Source: Chromera velia
Taxonomy: Eukaryota; Sar; Chromeraceae
DNA: 20,000 nucleotides
Reading direction: 5' to 3'
NCBI GenBank assembly: GCA_018398765.1
Contig: JAHBMJ010000740.1
Span: 1-20,000, forward strand
Shown piece by piece: positions 1 to 9,827 of the stretch. The notes beneath the pieces were generated by a model. The model was not told the DNA's origin. It did not search any database and saw only the letters and a list, made by a program, of their open reading frames with translations. Position 1 is the first letter of the stretch. Each line of letters starts with the position of its first letter. The position numbers were made by a program, and so were the translations under genes.

Positions 1-400
1 CGAGGAAGTCACACCCGAAGTGAGCCCCGGATATCATCGCCTCCCTGACGAATGCTAGTCCGGGCGAGTATGCCGGATTTGGGGTCCTCCCATCCAGTTT
101 AAACTGAAAGGACGGGTGCCAGAGCTTGTTCGCGTCAACGGACCTCACCACCATGCACGTAAACTCGTGCAGACGGGAGTTCTTATCCACGGCCTCGATC
201 TGCTTCATCTGGTTCTCGGGTATCGCCTGCAGGAGCAGGCTCTTTGTACCACCTCCTCCCTGGAAGTCGTACACGTCTATCACTTGTGCCACCAACCCCG
301 CCCTTGCCCTCTCCAACGCTGCCTGCATGTTCTCTCCATCCCTCATCTCCACCACAACTGCCTTTCTCCTTCCCTGCGCGGAACCCGCCTGCCCACGCAT
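1..400 (-). CDS. Partial open frame of unknown function, running off the left edge
   Basis: The minus-strand frame is open from about 457 to the window edge (about 152 codons) with no stop. The first in-frame ATG is at 400-398; an in-frame TGA lies at 460-458, so the true 5' end is either this ATG or a spliced exon upstream. The predicted residues have a balanced, soluble-protein composition (for example FQGGGGTKSLLLQAIPENQM and FQFKLDGRTPNP) and the codons favour G/C at third positions, as in the well-supported genes of this window. The plus-strand frames over the same DNA are rich in Ser, Pro, Leu and Cys and look like shadows. I do not recognise a family. It could be the C-terminal part of a host gene or part of a multicopy element. 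No function is proposed. Confidence 0.5.
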   Translation of the reverse strand, partial: MRGQAGSAQGRRKAVVVEMRDGENMQAALERARAGLVAQVIDVYDFQGGGGTKSLLLQAIPENQMKQIEAVDKNSRLHEFTCMVVRSVDANKLWHPSFQFKLDGRTPNPAYSPGLAFVREAMISGAHFGCDFL

Positions 401-1613
401 CTGGAGGGCTGCCTCCCTGTCTACCGGAATGGCCGGCAGTGCTCCTAACTCGTCGTCTCACTGTCCACTCATTGCGCAAAGCTACAGATCCTACTTTCAA
501 GTGGACTTCCAGGAGAGTGTCTACCTTTCTGCTTACAGTTCTGCTTACGAAACAAACCACACCTTGCCCCTGAAGGTAAGACAATTGCCTATAGGTGTAT
601 CGTGAAAATCTCGAGTTCTTGGCCAAACGCCGCCTCGAGAACAGGTACAATTAGTGTTACCTTAGAAATCGTGTTACTTCAGACAGCTGTAACATATGTC
701 CTAACCGTCTCCGCACTATGCTAGTAGGCGGCAGCACTGTGTTCAGTGGAAGAGCAGTCCTTCTACTCGAAATCTCACATGCCTGTATCTCAGTACGCAT
801 GTATAGATAGACGGATGCATGCCAATTCGATGCTAAATACACGTACGGCGCGAAAAATCAATAAATCTCGGCATGGCTCAAACACCACCCCGTGAACGAT
901 CGGTCGTACGTACAATTTAAAATCGTCCTGGCACAAGCCGCAGTACCAATGCACACACTCTCAATCCTGACATGCCAGACGAGCAACCGCAATTCCAACA
1001 TACAACATCACTACAAATGAAGTGAATTATTTATATTTTTCAAATCCTGAATTGTTAGCAGTGCATGGTGACACTTTAACCTAGACTTCAACATAACGGG
1101 AAGGTACGGGAAGGTCTAACGCTAAACTGATCAATCAATTAATCAATCAATCAATCAGGCTACTATTAGTTTTGGAAGATAGCTTTCCCGTGTACGTTAT
1201 TCTTTATTATAGTGCTATCACTGCTATGTTTTGCTATGATAATGCTACTGAGCATTTATCTTCTAATAATTGAAGCTTCTTTACGTTATTTCAAAAGTCA
1301 TTTCATTTTTTCTTTTCATTTCTTTTTTAATGCAAACTCTTTTTCTTTTTTTCTTAATTAATTCTGGGAGTAAATAGAAGAAGGAGAGCATACTAGCTTC
1401 TAAACTGAACCGAATGTAACCGAATACATTTAATATTATTATGATTTTTTAAAAAAATAATTGATTCTTCTTCTTCTTTTTGAATACACAGACCGATCGA
1501 GTGTAACCAACTAGGTAAAAAACGAAAAAAGGTAACCGAGTGTCACAGCCTCCTGTGATACAAAGGCCAGTACGTATGCAGGTTCTGATTCAAAGACCTA
1601 TGATACATTGCGC

Positions 1614-1633
1614 CATGCACGGACCCGTGCATG
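1614..1633. promoter_or_regulatory. 20-bp palindrome containing TGCATG words
   Basis: CATGCACGG and CCGTGCATG form a perfect 9-bp inverted repeat around a 2-bp centre (AC), followed directly by a further CATGG. It lies about 360 bp upstream of the lipase ATG. TGCATGC-type words are known AP2-factor targets in apicomplexans. A regulatory role here is inferred only from position and motif. Confidence 0.35.
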
Positions 1634-1699
1634 CATGGCCCGCGCCCTCCCGCGCGTGCACATGGTCGCGGATGGCGGCCGGGTATGCGCGGCGATCGA

Positions 1700-1768
1700 T
1701 GCATGATCGAACTTGAAAGTACATGCAGTGAAAGCTATATGAATATATATTCATAGCTGCATGATCGA
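1700..1768. repeat. AT palindrome flanked by direct GCATGATCGA repeats
   Basis: The decamer GCATGATCGA occurs at about 1701-1710 and again at about 1758-1767. Between the two copies lies an imperfect palindrome of about 26 bp (1733-1758; arms GCTAT...GAATAT and ATATTC...ATAGC). This arrangement sits about 230 bp upstream of the lipase start codon. It could be a transcription-factor site cluster or the scar of a small inserted element. Nothing decides between these. Confidence 0.35.
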
Positions 1769-1994
1769 CAACATGTAATTTTTTCCAGCTTCAGAACACC
1801 CAGAGCAGTATACACCTGGAGAAAGTTCGGTAGCATACCATCATGCGTGAACGCGTCCAATGAAGACACCGCTTTTGAGAGCCGGCCTTCCATTCCTTAT
1901 TCTTCTGCTCTCCTCATCAGAGTTGCCCTTATCTTTTGGCTCACAGTTCCGACCTTCTAGGTTTTTTACCCGATTCTCGCGAAGACACACCAAA

Positions 1995-3039
1995 ATGGGT
2001 TGTGCAGAGTCTACAGGTGACTGAGTGGCATGAAAAGTGCGTCTGAGATGCCTCTGTACTGCATACTGTGCTCATCTTGTTGTCCCCTTCTCTGCAGTGG
2101 TCCCAACGTACGATGCCGGAGACCCCGAGGAATGTACCTTCACAAACAAAAAGGTCAGTCATTTTTTTGTTTTGGTGCGTGAAGAAATACAGAGTCAGTG
2201 GTCTTTCTCTTGCTTGCATCATGCATTGAGTGCATATGCTGATAGACCAATGCTCTGCGCGTCTGCATCTCTTCCAGTTTTGGCTCTTACCGAAATAATC
2301 CTTTTTCCTTCGATTGTCTTTCTGCAGGACTTGAAGATCACGTACTGGGCCTGGAAGGCGTCCGAAAAACCAAAGGCGTACCTCATCGGCTTGCACGGTA
2401 TCTGCTCGCACGCTCGACAAGAGTGGATGTCCTTTCCCGGGCAGAAGTATGAGGGGGGCTGGGCACAGAAGTAAGCGGCTTCTGCGTATGTTTCTTTTTG
2501 CCCCGCCCCATTCTTTGCCTGCCTGCACGTGTCTCGTCCAACCCAGTGGTCGAATATCGTTATAGTGTTTTTCTTTCCTCGTCTTTTCTGTCATCCTGTC
2601 CAGGCATTTCTTCACACGCCGCCGTCACTTCTTACCATCCGGTTAATTTGTATGCTTTTCTGACCGTTTTTCTGTGTGCTTGACGATCCTGTGCGTCCTC
2701 GCCTGTCTGGAGAACGACCGGTCTGCCCATCCGTCCGTGTTTCCGTCCGTCATTTTGTCGATGTGCCTCTTTGTCTTCTGACTGCATGAACCTCTCTTTT
2801 CCCGCTCTTTTGCTTGTTGCATTGTTTGAGTCTTTGTTTTACTCTTTGTCTGTGCGTCTCGGGCGGAAGCTGCATACTCTCTCTGTGTTTTGTGCGCTCG
2901 TCTGTCTGCTATCTGTCAGTCCGTGCGTTTGCGTTCATTCATCTGCCTGTCTCACTTTCTCTTATCGTCCTCCTCCGTGACTGCATTTTTGCTCCGCAGA
3001 ATTCCCCAGGAGAACATCAGGTGGGTTTGCTGCTTGCGT

Positions 3040-3075
<36 letters not shown>

Positions 3076-4535
3076 TATGTGTGTGTGCGTCTTTGTTTGC
3101 GTGTACGCGACTCCCTCCTGTTCGGATGAATACAGTTTGCTTGAGTGATTCGCTCGGAGTCTACTGGTCTGCCCTGCCCTGTTCTCTTCTCTCCCCTGCA
3201 CGAGGCAAATTCAAATTCCTGCCTCTCTCTTACGTGTCCTTCGGTCGCACATCATTTTCGGTCTCGTTATCTTCCTCGTCACCCTTCTGTGTTTTTCGGA
3301 ACATGGTTGGGGAGCGAAATAATGAATGCACGAAACCGTGCGCGCATACAAGTGCATGCATGCGCTTGCAGCTTTTTCGGCATCGATCACCAGTCGCACG
3401 GAGTCTCGGAAGGGTGGAAGGGATACCGGTTAGATTCTTTTTGCATAGATTGACTGGGGGGGGGTGGCGGTGGCTTGGGTGTCCAGCTGTCTGCCTGCTT
3501 CATGCATTGAGTGAGTGAGCGAGTGAGTGGGTGAGTGAGCAAATGGGTGAAAACAAGACAGACCTGTTTGCATGCTGATCAGTGTGGCTTCATTGGCACA
3601 GAGGTGACTCAGACGTTCCGTCCACTGAAGTGCTCTTATACTTCCCTGAATTTTGTTTTCTAACTTTTTTTTTTTCAAGCATGGCGTTCTTTGTTCATTA
3701 GATTCTGCAGAGATTTCAGACAAGTGCATGTGCATGCATATGCGCACGTCTGTACATCCGACCGAACGAAAATGTAGTTGCTTGTCGATGCTTTCATGCA
3801 GGTGTGCATTTGAGAGTTTCGATGATCTGGTGGACGACGCCCAGCAACTCCTCTCGATCGTCGCAGAGAAACGAAAAAAGTGAGTGAAGTGAGTAAGTGA
3901 GTCAGTGCGTACCTAAGGAGCGAGGAAATTCAAAGCTTGAACGAATTTAGAGCTCAGCAGTCTTCTTGTCGCATCATGTGCATCAGCTCTTTCACAAAAG
4001 CTGGTTGTCCGCAAGTTCGGAGAGATGTCGATATCAGTTCTGAGGGTAGGCCAGACAGAATTCGAATTGGCTGGACAAGGTTGAGAAAGAAAAAGGAAAA
4101 CTGTTTTCAGGTTTTGCACCTGGGCGGTTTTCATTGGTTGTATGGGGAGGGAAGTGAAAGGGGCCGACGCATTGGGGGGGCGTCATCTCTTTCCTGCAGG
4201 ACTCGGTTTGTCATGACTTCCTTGCTCCTGGCTTTTCTGAATTCATTGTTTGTGTGCAGTGAGAATCCGTCAGCCCCGATCTTTGTGATGGGCCTCTCTA
4301 TGGGCGGATGCGTGGCAGCGTTGTTGGCTGAGAGGGACCTGCCCGACCTCTCTGGCACCATCTTGGTCCGTGTGGGTTTTTGGTGGAAGTGCGTCGATTT
4401 TCTTTTCCAGAGTTGACTCACCACACATCTGCTCATCCTCTGTTTTTTCAGACACACCAATCCCGCCGTTAGAACTTCTGAACAAAACTTGAGTTCTCTG
4501 TCTCTGTCTCTCTCTCTCTTTCTCGCTCTTTCTCG

Positions 4536-4581
<46 letters not shown>

Positions 4582-4618
4582 GTCTGAATGTGTGTGTGTC
4601 TGTGTGTCTGTGTGTGTG

Positions 4619-4653
<35 letters not shown>

Positions 4654-6443
4654 ATGTGTGTGTGCGTGTGTGACTACTTCCTTCTGTTCTCTCTTTGTGG
4701 TGCAGCTTGCACCGATGCTCGCACTCGAGGAGGTGAAGAAGAAGCCTGTGAACAAGATCCTCTTGCCGATCAGGTCGGAATGCACGGTTGGGATGAGAGA
4801 CAAAGGCAGAAACCGAGATGAAATACACACCCTTGTAAAGGAGAGATAGTCAGTGGAACCCTGTTGCCTCTTGCTGTTGCTGTTCATATGCTGGTGTCGC
4901 GGCACTCGTTCCTATTTTGTTTCACGAGTGCTGTCCGATATTGTCTCTTCCGTTGCAGTATTTTGGATCTTTTCGCCCTTTCTGCCCGCCTGGAAGGTGC
5001 GCCTGAGTTCAATGAAGATTGCATGGATCGTGTCCTCCTGCCCCCCCCTTCACGTGTCTATGCAGCTCCATGATCTCCGCCCTCACCCCCAATCTTGCCG
5101 TGGCGGCCGGGAAGGAACCCAACCTTCAGTTCCCTGATTTGGAGGCGGAAGTCGAAAAGGACCCTCTCTTCTACAACGGACTGTAAGTCACTCACTCACT
5201 CACTCACTCAGTCAGTCAGTCAATCAATCAGTCAGTCAGTCAGTCAGTCAGTCAGTCAGTCGGTTGGCTAGTCTCGCAGAAAGTAGCTGTCGAAGAAGCC
5301 AGCAGAGAGTCCGCTCTGTGTAAATCGATTTCAAAGCCTATCATTGATCAGAAGCAAGCGAAAAACAGCATTGTGCATGGGGATCGAATATGCCTGGTCC
5401 GGTGCCTTGTCTTGTGCCTTCCGCTTTCTAGCCTTGCATGAAATCCCATGCGCAGTCTGAATGGGAATATTGCGCATTGACCAGGTGCGTTTTGCGTTCT
5501 GCGAATATCTCTTCTGTGCACTCGGATCGCTTCTAAAATAGCGCCCTGCAAATTCTTTGAGCGCTTTTCACAAGGGCCAAGAGAGAGCCAAACCTGTTCG
5601 AGGAGCTCGGTATCCTTCCTGCTGCGTCGATGGAATCCTCCCTACAGTTGTGATTTGACCACGCTGAGCATGCATCTCTGGGCCTCTCTCACTGCTGTTA
5701 AATATTCGTGTATGTGCAGCGTTCGTGCACGAGTAGCAAGGGAGTGCCTGAGGGTTGTCGACGTGTAGGTCATTTGGATTCTTCTTTTCAGTCTGTTCTG
5801 TCTCTTTTGAGCACTTCAATCGCGTCTTTCGATCTCTCCGCACCTTTTTCACACACGTTTCCCTTCCCTTCCAAATTTCCTGTCAGCCTGAATTCAGACC
5901 CACCCTCCTGTTCCACACGAAGCGTCTGCCTGACTGAAGACCCACCGTACTATTCCACACAAAGATCACACTTAGCAACAAACACATCGCCACGGGAGGA
6001 GGTCCAAGCATCCCATCTGAATTCTTTTGCCTTCCACCCCAGCAGGCAACCCATGCACTCGCTGGTTGTCTGCCCATCATGCGATGGTCACCTTTATCTC
6101 GATCATTGCGTGTTTGAATTTCTTCTCTCTTTTTTTTCTAGTATTGAATTCAACGATGCATCTATCTGCTCTCTCTCGCTCTCTCAGGGTCCAGCAAGCA
6201 GCGCCGAAACTGACGAAGCCGCTGATCATTTTTCACGCCAAGAGCGACACTCAGTGTGAGCCTGACGGGTCCAGATTCCTGATGACCAATGCTCTCAACT
6301 GCCCCGACAAGACTCTCAATGAGCTTGAATACGGGTTCCACATGCTTGCGGGAGAGCCGGACAACGAGAAGGTCAGTCGGTCGGTCGGTCAGTTGCCCTT
6401 TTTCTCTATCTATTTGCTTATGTCTCTCTGTGCGTGACATTGT

Positions 6444-6491
<48 letters not shown>

Positions 6492-6647
6492 ACTTTCACC
6501 CATTGATCTTTGGGGGGGAAAATAGGGTCAAGGTGGGAAGCTTGACTTTTCAGGTGCGGCCTTTGAGCGTCACTTCTGAACTGAAGTGTATTCCTGAAAA
6601 TGCAGACTCTCGGTGAGATCGTCTCGTGGATAGAGAGTCATCTGTAG
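1995..6647 (+). CDS. Monoacylglycerol lipase-like alpha/beta hydrolase, 12 exons, 312 residues
   Basis: Probable serine hydrolase of the monoacylglycerol lipase/Hydrolase_4 family, which releases fatty acid from monoacylglycerols or related esters. Hand-joined exons: 1995-2016, 2098-2153, 2328-2470, 3000-3020, 3372-3428, 3802-3879, 4260-4365, 4706-4773, 5066-5182, 5720-5764, 6188-6371, 6606-6647. All junctions are GT-AG, all phases match, and the 939 nt close on TAG. Visible landmarks are an LHGICSH oxyanion-type segment (about residues 48-54), FFGIDHQSHGVSEGW (typical of the family), the nucleophile elbow GLSMGG (Ser139), Asp258 in HAKSDTQCEPDGS, and His289 in YGFHMLAGEP. These give a complete Ser-Asp-His triad at normal spacing, and the length is normal for the family. 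There is no signal peptide. The N-terminus MGCAEST fits N-myristoylation plus palmitoylation, suggesting membrane anchoring. Substrate is inferred; lysophospholipase or another esterase activity is possible. Confidence 0.9.
3040..3087 (+). repeat. (CT)n(GT)n microsatellite in lipase intron 4
   Basis: A CT-dinucleotide run passes directly into a GT-dinucleotide run about 20 bp after the 5' splice site of intron 4. It is non-coding; cysteine/valine/serine-rich frames through it are low-complexity artefacts. Confidence 0.9.
3509..3541 (+). repeat. (GAGT)n tetranucleotide run in lipase intron 5
   Basis: Imperfect GAGT/GAGC units lie inside intron 5, about 80 bp after its donor. The unit resembles the GTGAGT donor sequence. 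See the finding on donor-like intron repeats. Confidence 0.75.
4497..4672 (+). repeat. (CT)n-(GT)n compound microsatellite in lipase intron 7
   Basis: About 175 bp of CT-rich then GT-rich dinucleotide repeat (two alternations of CT and GT blocks) sits between exon 7 and exon 8. It ends about 30 bp before the TGCAG acceptor. It is not coding on either strand. Confidence 0.9.
5186..5261 (+). repeat. (TCAC)n/(TCAG)n tetranucleotide array starting at the intron 9 donor
   Basis: The array begins within the GTAAGTCACT donor of intron 9 and runs about 75 bp, first as TCAC units, then TCAG, TCAA and again TCAG units. The TCAG part contains many GTCAGT hexamers identical to donors used elsewhere in this window. 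Confidence 0.85.
6441..6491 (+). repeat. (TG)n(AG)n microsatellite in lipase intron 11
   Basis: A TG run switches to an AG run midway. It is intronic, between exon 11 (ends 6371) and exon 12 (starts 6606). A shorter (GTCG)n run also starts directly at the donor, 6372-6391. Confidence 0.9.
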
Positions 6648-7585
6648 ATGCCATTCAACGTGCCAGTGGGAGGGAAGACTGGAGTTCACAAAAAACTGGC
6701 TGCGCGGTTTTGTGGGCTCGAGATCGTGATTCGCGTCACATTCGAGGGCCCCTTGCAAGAAAGTATACTTCGCTCACTCGCCAATCGTCTCCGCAATACG
6801 TGAAGTGGGTAGGAAACGAGCTGTGCTGTAAGCTGGCCGGACAGAGCGTTACAAGAAACCAGATGATTAAGAAAGAAACGGTTCATGTGGAGTGGAGCTG
6901 CATGGGATTCTGTAGCTGGGCACTCAATCTGAGGATTTGAGTGGGGACGGTCACAGAAAATAGTACAGCGATTGTCACGGACCGAGGCAGCATGAGAGCC
7001 AAGACAGTCCGTGCAACAATCATGTTGTGTAAAGCTTGGTTGATTGATCCACAAAGATTAATGAAGACCAGAATAGCTATGGATTGAATTAAACCTAAAC
7101 TGCTGCCATAATACGAGTTGCATATATTTAAAATTACCACTCATTAATTTGTCTAGTAATTTGCTTTCAATATATAAAATATATATATCAGATCAACCAT
7201 CAATTACCGTAATCTAAAAATTGCTTCAAAAAATGATGTCTTGAGTGATGTTTTACTCTACTAGTCAGGGATACACTCTAAAGTTCTAAAAAAAGAAAGA
7301 AACTAGGAAAGACAATCTTAAAAAGAAAGTTTGTTTGGGTTTTACATATATCAAGCTTTGTTACGATGATCAACGCAGTTAATGGATGGTACATATATAA
7401 TATGTGTTTTATTAAAGCATGCTGTAGGTGTTTTTTGATATGTTTAAAGTACTTTAAACGATGTGTTTATGCTAGACAGTCAACAAAAAACCGGTTTGGC
7501 CAATGGTTTGATAAACTTTGATGACTAATTAGATCGGACTTTTGATGTAGATACCATTTCTACTTATAAATTTAACAATTAAAAT
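6648..7585. other. Intergenic region downstream of the lipase gene
   Basis: Moderately GC-rich for the first 300 bp (probable 3' UTR and flank), then strongly AT-rich to about 7585. Open frames of 60-120 codons occur on both strands between 6570 and 7140, but they have no recognisable domains, overlap one another, and show none of the splicing or codon features of the supported genes. No gene is called. Confidence 0.5.
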
Positions 7586-7589
7586 TTTA

Positions 7590-7703
7590 AAGAAAGAAAA
7601 AAAGAAAGAAAGAAAGAAAGAAAGAATTTAAAGAAAGAAAGAAAGATTTTAAAGAAAGAAAGAAAGAATTTAAAGAAAGAAAGAAAGAAAAAAAGAAAGA
7701 AAG
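7590..7703. repeat. (AAAG)n tract, left of the inverted-repeat element
   Basis: AAAG tetranucleotide units are interrupted by a recurring spacer (AATTTAAAG, ATTTTAAAG), giving a higher-order repeat of about 26-29 bp. The same AAAG/AATTTAAAG pattern resumes at 8256, on the other side of the inserted element. Confidence 0.9.
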
Positions 7704-8255
7704 TATACTGTGCTGTTAGGAGTAACCAAGTTAGTTTGGTTACCAAGGCGGCCTAACGTACACTGTGCTGTTAGGAGTAACCAAGTTAGTTTGGTTACCA
7801 TTTTCGTAGTTACGGTAATTATGCAGAGTCACATTGATTACCGTTGTTTTGGTAGCCAAAATAGTAGTAATTGTCCTTTTAAACTGGATAAACTAGTGGG
7901 TAAATCGAGTACCAAAGATAGATGTATTGCAAATATCTCTTATATCCACAAATACATCTAAGTGAAAGTCAATTTTTTGATATTATAGAAACAACTTAGT
8001 CAAAACAAGTTTAAAAATAATATTTTTTACGCTGTATACAGTTTTTAAAGATGTGTTTCTCCTATATTAGATCCTGATTCAAGCTAGGATCCAACATATT
8101 TACGGCCAGATACGGGCAGATTACCATGGTAGCAGTAGTCCCCTCAGTTTTCCCCAGTTATCAAATTTCGGTTACCATCAATTTCGGTTACCAAATTGAT
8201 GGTAACCAAAAGCCTTCTGAGAAGGGCCGGTAGTTACTCCTAACAGCACGGTGTA
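7704..8255. mobile_element. MITE-like element with 23-bp terminal inverted repeats and a duplicated left end
   Basis: The left terminus TACACTGTGCTGTTAGGAG at 7759 continues GTAAC (7759-7781). Its reverse complement, with one mismatch, is at 8233-8255. A second copy of the left end, 42 bp long with one base different, lies just outside at 7704-7745, 55 bp away. No transposase frame exists inside, so the element is non-autonomous. Both sides are (AAAG)n, so the target duplication cannot be read. Terminal TA dinucleotides would fit a TA-targeting (Tc1/mariner-type) element, but the superfamily is not established. The interior is AT-rich and contains repeated GGTTACC words and a perfect hairpin near the right end. 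Confidence 0.75.
8170..8207. repeat. Perfect 15-bp hairpin inside the MITE-like element
   Basis: GGTTACCATCAATTT (8170-8184) and AAATTGATGGTAACC (8193-8207) are exact reverse complements around the 8-base loop CGGTTACC. The loop repeats the start of the stem. It belongs to the mobile element's subterminal region and is not a terminator of any gene seen here. Confidence 0.85.
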
Positions 8256-8306
8256 AAAGAAAGAAAGAAAGAATTTAAAGACAGAAAGAAAGAAAGAAAG
8301 AATTGA

Positions 8307-8337
<31 letters not shown>
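8256..8337. repeat. (AAAG)n tract, right of the inverted-repeat element
   Basis: This continues the AAAG tetranucleotide array seen left of the element and has the same interruption types. The simplest reading is one array split by an insertion. Confidence 0.9.
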
Positions 8338-8894
8338 CTGGCCTGAGTTTTCGTTGTTTAAAGCTTTACAGTGTATGCCCTTGGTTTTACTTTTAAACAT
8401 TGCCAGATTTATCCAAATGATCGATGGTAATCATTCAAAGATGAATGTTTCTGGTGTCACTCTTGATTCTTTGAACAAACGATTAGGCTAAACGCATCCA
8501 TGATCTTTTCTCACAAGGTCGCTTTTGATTCCTCCCTCCTCTTCTTAGTTTCTGAATCGTTCCAGTGTTTCCGTTACTGATTCTCATGAGGATGGGTCTT
8601 TGGGAAAGGATCGGCACCGCATCCCAGCCTTCTCAGCTCAATGGGTTCCAAGAGAGAAGTCTCTCTTTTGGGTATGCCCAAGCTACTCGGTAAAGAACGG
8701 GTTTGTTCGAGCTTGTCTGCTCTTGGGACTCACTTTTCAATCATGATGCAGGTGCTCTGACGTTTCTGGAGAAATTGTCGCGGTTTTTGTTGGGGGTTTT
8801 CCATCTCGTCTGACTGTGCATTCTCATCGGAATTGTCAACTCTTTTTCAAATGCCCTGTCCCCCCCTTTTCATTTTTTCTTGTCATTCTCTTAT
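8338..8894. other. Intergenic region at the 3' side of the secreted coiled-coil gene
   Basis: No gene was seen. It probably includes the 3' UTR of the minus-strand gene ending at 8895. There are no long open frames or notable repeats. Confidence 0.5.
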
Positions 8895-9827
8895 TTACGG
8901 AGGAGAAGGAGTGGAAGGGGAAGAGGGGGTGGTGGAGGCAGTGTTCCAGAAAGATGTAGACTTGACCTGATCCTGAAGCGCGGTGAGTTCAGCGCGCTGC
9001 GTTTCAAGGTCTTTGGCAGTCTGCTCAGCGAGCGTCTTGTACTTGTTGTATTCGTCCTCGTATCGCTTCTTAAGGGCCTCAGTGTTCTGCTTCTGGAAAA
9101 TGAGTGCGGTAAGAATGTTCTGCTGGCGGGTCCACGCAATGTCATTCTCCCTCTGCTTCTCATAGAAGTGCTTGTATCGCACTTCGAGGTCTCTCATCTT
9201 CTGGAGCTTCTCTTTGAGCTTCTTCATCAGCTCAGCGTATTTTCCGAATTGAGCAGCGATTGCCTCGTGCAATTTGCCTTGGTCCATGTGCTCTTTTTTG
9301 GAAGCGTCAAGAGCCGCTCTCAACTCTGTGTTGGAGCCGTCGAACAGTTTATCCAACTCGGCGGGGTAGCTCTTCAGCTCGTCGGCGAGCTGGTGGTGAG
9401 CGATGGCCTGGAAGTTGAGGGCATTTAGTTTGCTGTTGAAGTCGGCATTCGCATCCACCACACCACCATATGTGACGGTTGTGGGGTAGGCGAGGGAATA
9501 GCCGGCAGTGGGGGCCGCAGTAACTGTCGCAACTGCGGGGGGGGCGATCACAACTCCTCCCGAGTTCTCCTTGGTTTCCTCTAGAAGGGAAATGGGACCA
9601 CTTTGGGGGGTACCGTTTGTCTTAATCTCCTGAAGGAAGCTCTCAATCTTGTTCAGCTCTTCATCTTCGCTCTTGAGAACGGCATCGGAAGGGACTTCGC
9701 CCAAACCAGACGAACCAATCTGGATGAGGGAAGGGTTCTCAGCTTCGAGCTGGTGGTCTGCGAAGCGTCGCAGCGATACTGCCGATCCAGTGGTCAAGAA
9801 AGCAAGGGCGAGGACCGGAGCGCGCAT
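8895..9827 (-). CDS. Secreted coiled-coil protein, single exon, 310 residues, no cysteine
   Basis: Complete intronless frame, ATG at 9827-9825 and TAA at 8897-8895. The N-terminus MRAPVLALAFLTTGSAVS is a classic signal peptide, so the product enters the secretory pathway. Residues about 19-90 are acidic and hold SLIQ (33-36) and SLLE (80-83). Residues about 91-125 are Ala/Val/Thr/Pro-rich. Residues about 130-290 are helical with heptad-like spacing (for example KYAELMKKLKEKLQKMRDLE) and are probably a long coiled coil. The tail is Ser/Thr/Pro-rich and low complexity, a possible O-glycosylation site. There are no cysteines and no membrane segment after the signal. It lies head-to-head with the next secreted coiled-coil gene. 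I do not recognise a named family. A structural role in the secretory system or cell surface is only inferred. Confidence 0.85.
   Translation of the reverse strand: MRAPVLALAFLTTGSAVSLRRFADHQLEAENPSLIQIGSSGLGEVPSDAVLKSEDEELNKIESFLQEIKTNGTPQSGPISLLEETKENSGGVVIAPPAVATVTAAPTAGYSLAYPTTVTYGGVVDANADFNSKLNALNFQAIAHHQLADELKSYPAELDKLFDGSNTELRAALDASKKEHMDQGKLHEAIAAQFGKYAELMKKLKEKLQKMRDLEVRYKHFYEKQRENDIAWTRQQNILTALIFQKQNTEALKKRYEDEYNKYKTLAEQTAKDLETQRAELTALQDQVKSTSFWNTASTTPSSPSTPSPP

Larger units (their letters stand above)
401..1994. other. Intergenic region upstream of the lipase gene
   Basis: No convincing gene was found. The part from about 1020 to 1500 is strongly AT-rich with T-runs and a short (TCAA)n run near 1129-1157. 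From about 1600 to 1770 the DNA turns GC-rich and carries TGCATG-type palindromes (annotated separately). This stretch presumably contains the promoter of the plus-strand lipase gene that starts at 1995, but no core promoter element can be assigned. Confidence 0.5.

Noticed and set aside
126-605. 159-codon plus-strand open frame near the left edge
   Set aside because: Ser/Cys/Pro-rich with no family signal, and antisense to a minus-strand frame with more natural composition and codon use.
1129-1157. (TCAA)n direct repeats considered as a CRISPR-like or regulatory array
   Set aside because: A simple 4-bp microsatellite with no spacers; the genome is eukaryotic.
2814-3518. Long plus-strand open frame rich in Cys, Leu, Ser and Val
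   Set aside because: It runs through introns 3-5 of the lipase gene and the CT/GT microsatellite, and its composition follows the repeat. The short true exons here (3000-3020, 3372-3428) are in the spliced lipase frame.
4270-4905. Minus-strand open frame with Arg/Glu/Thr/His repeats
   Set aside because: This is the reverse translation of the CT/GT microsatellite in lipase intron 7, antisense to well-supported exons 7 and 8.
8880-9428. 182-codon plus-strand open frame rich in Leu, Val and Ser
   Set aside because: Antisense to the secreted coiled-coil gene. Hydrophobic runs are what Glu/Lys-rich helices give on the opposite strand.
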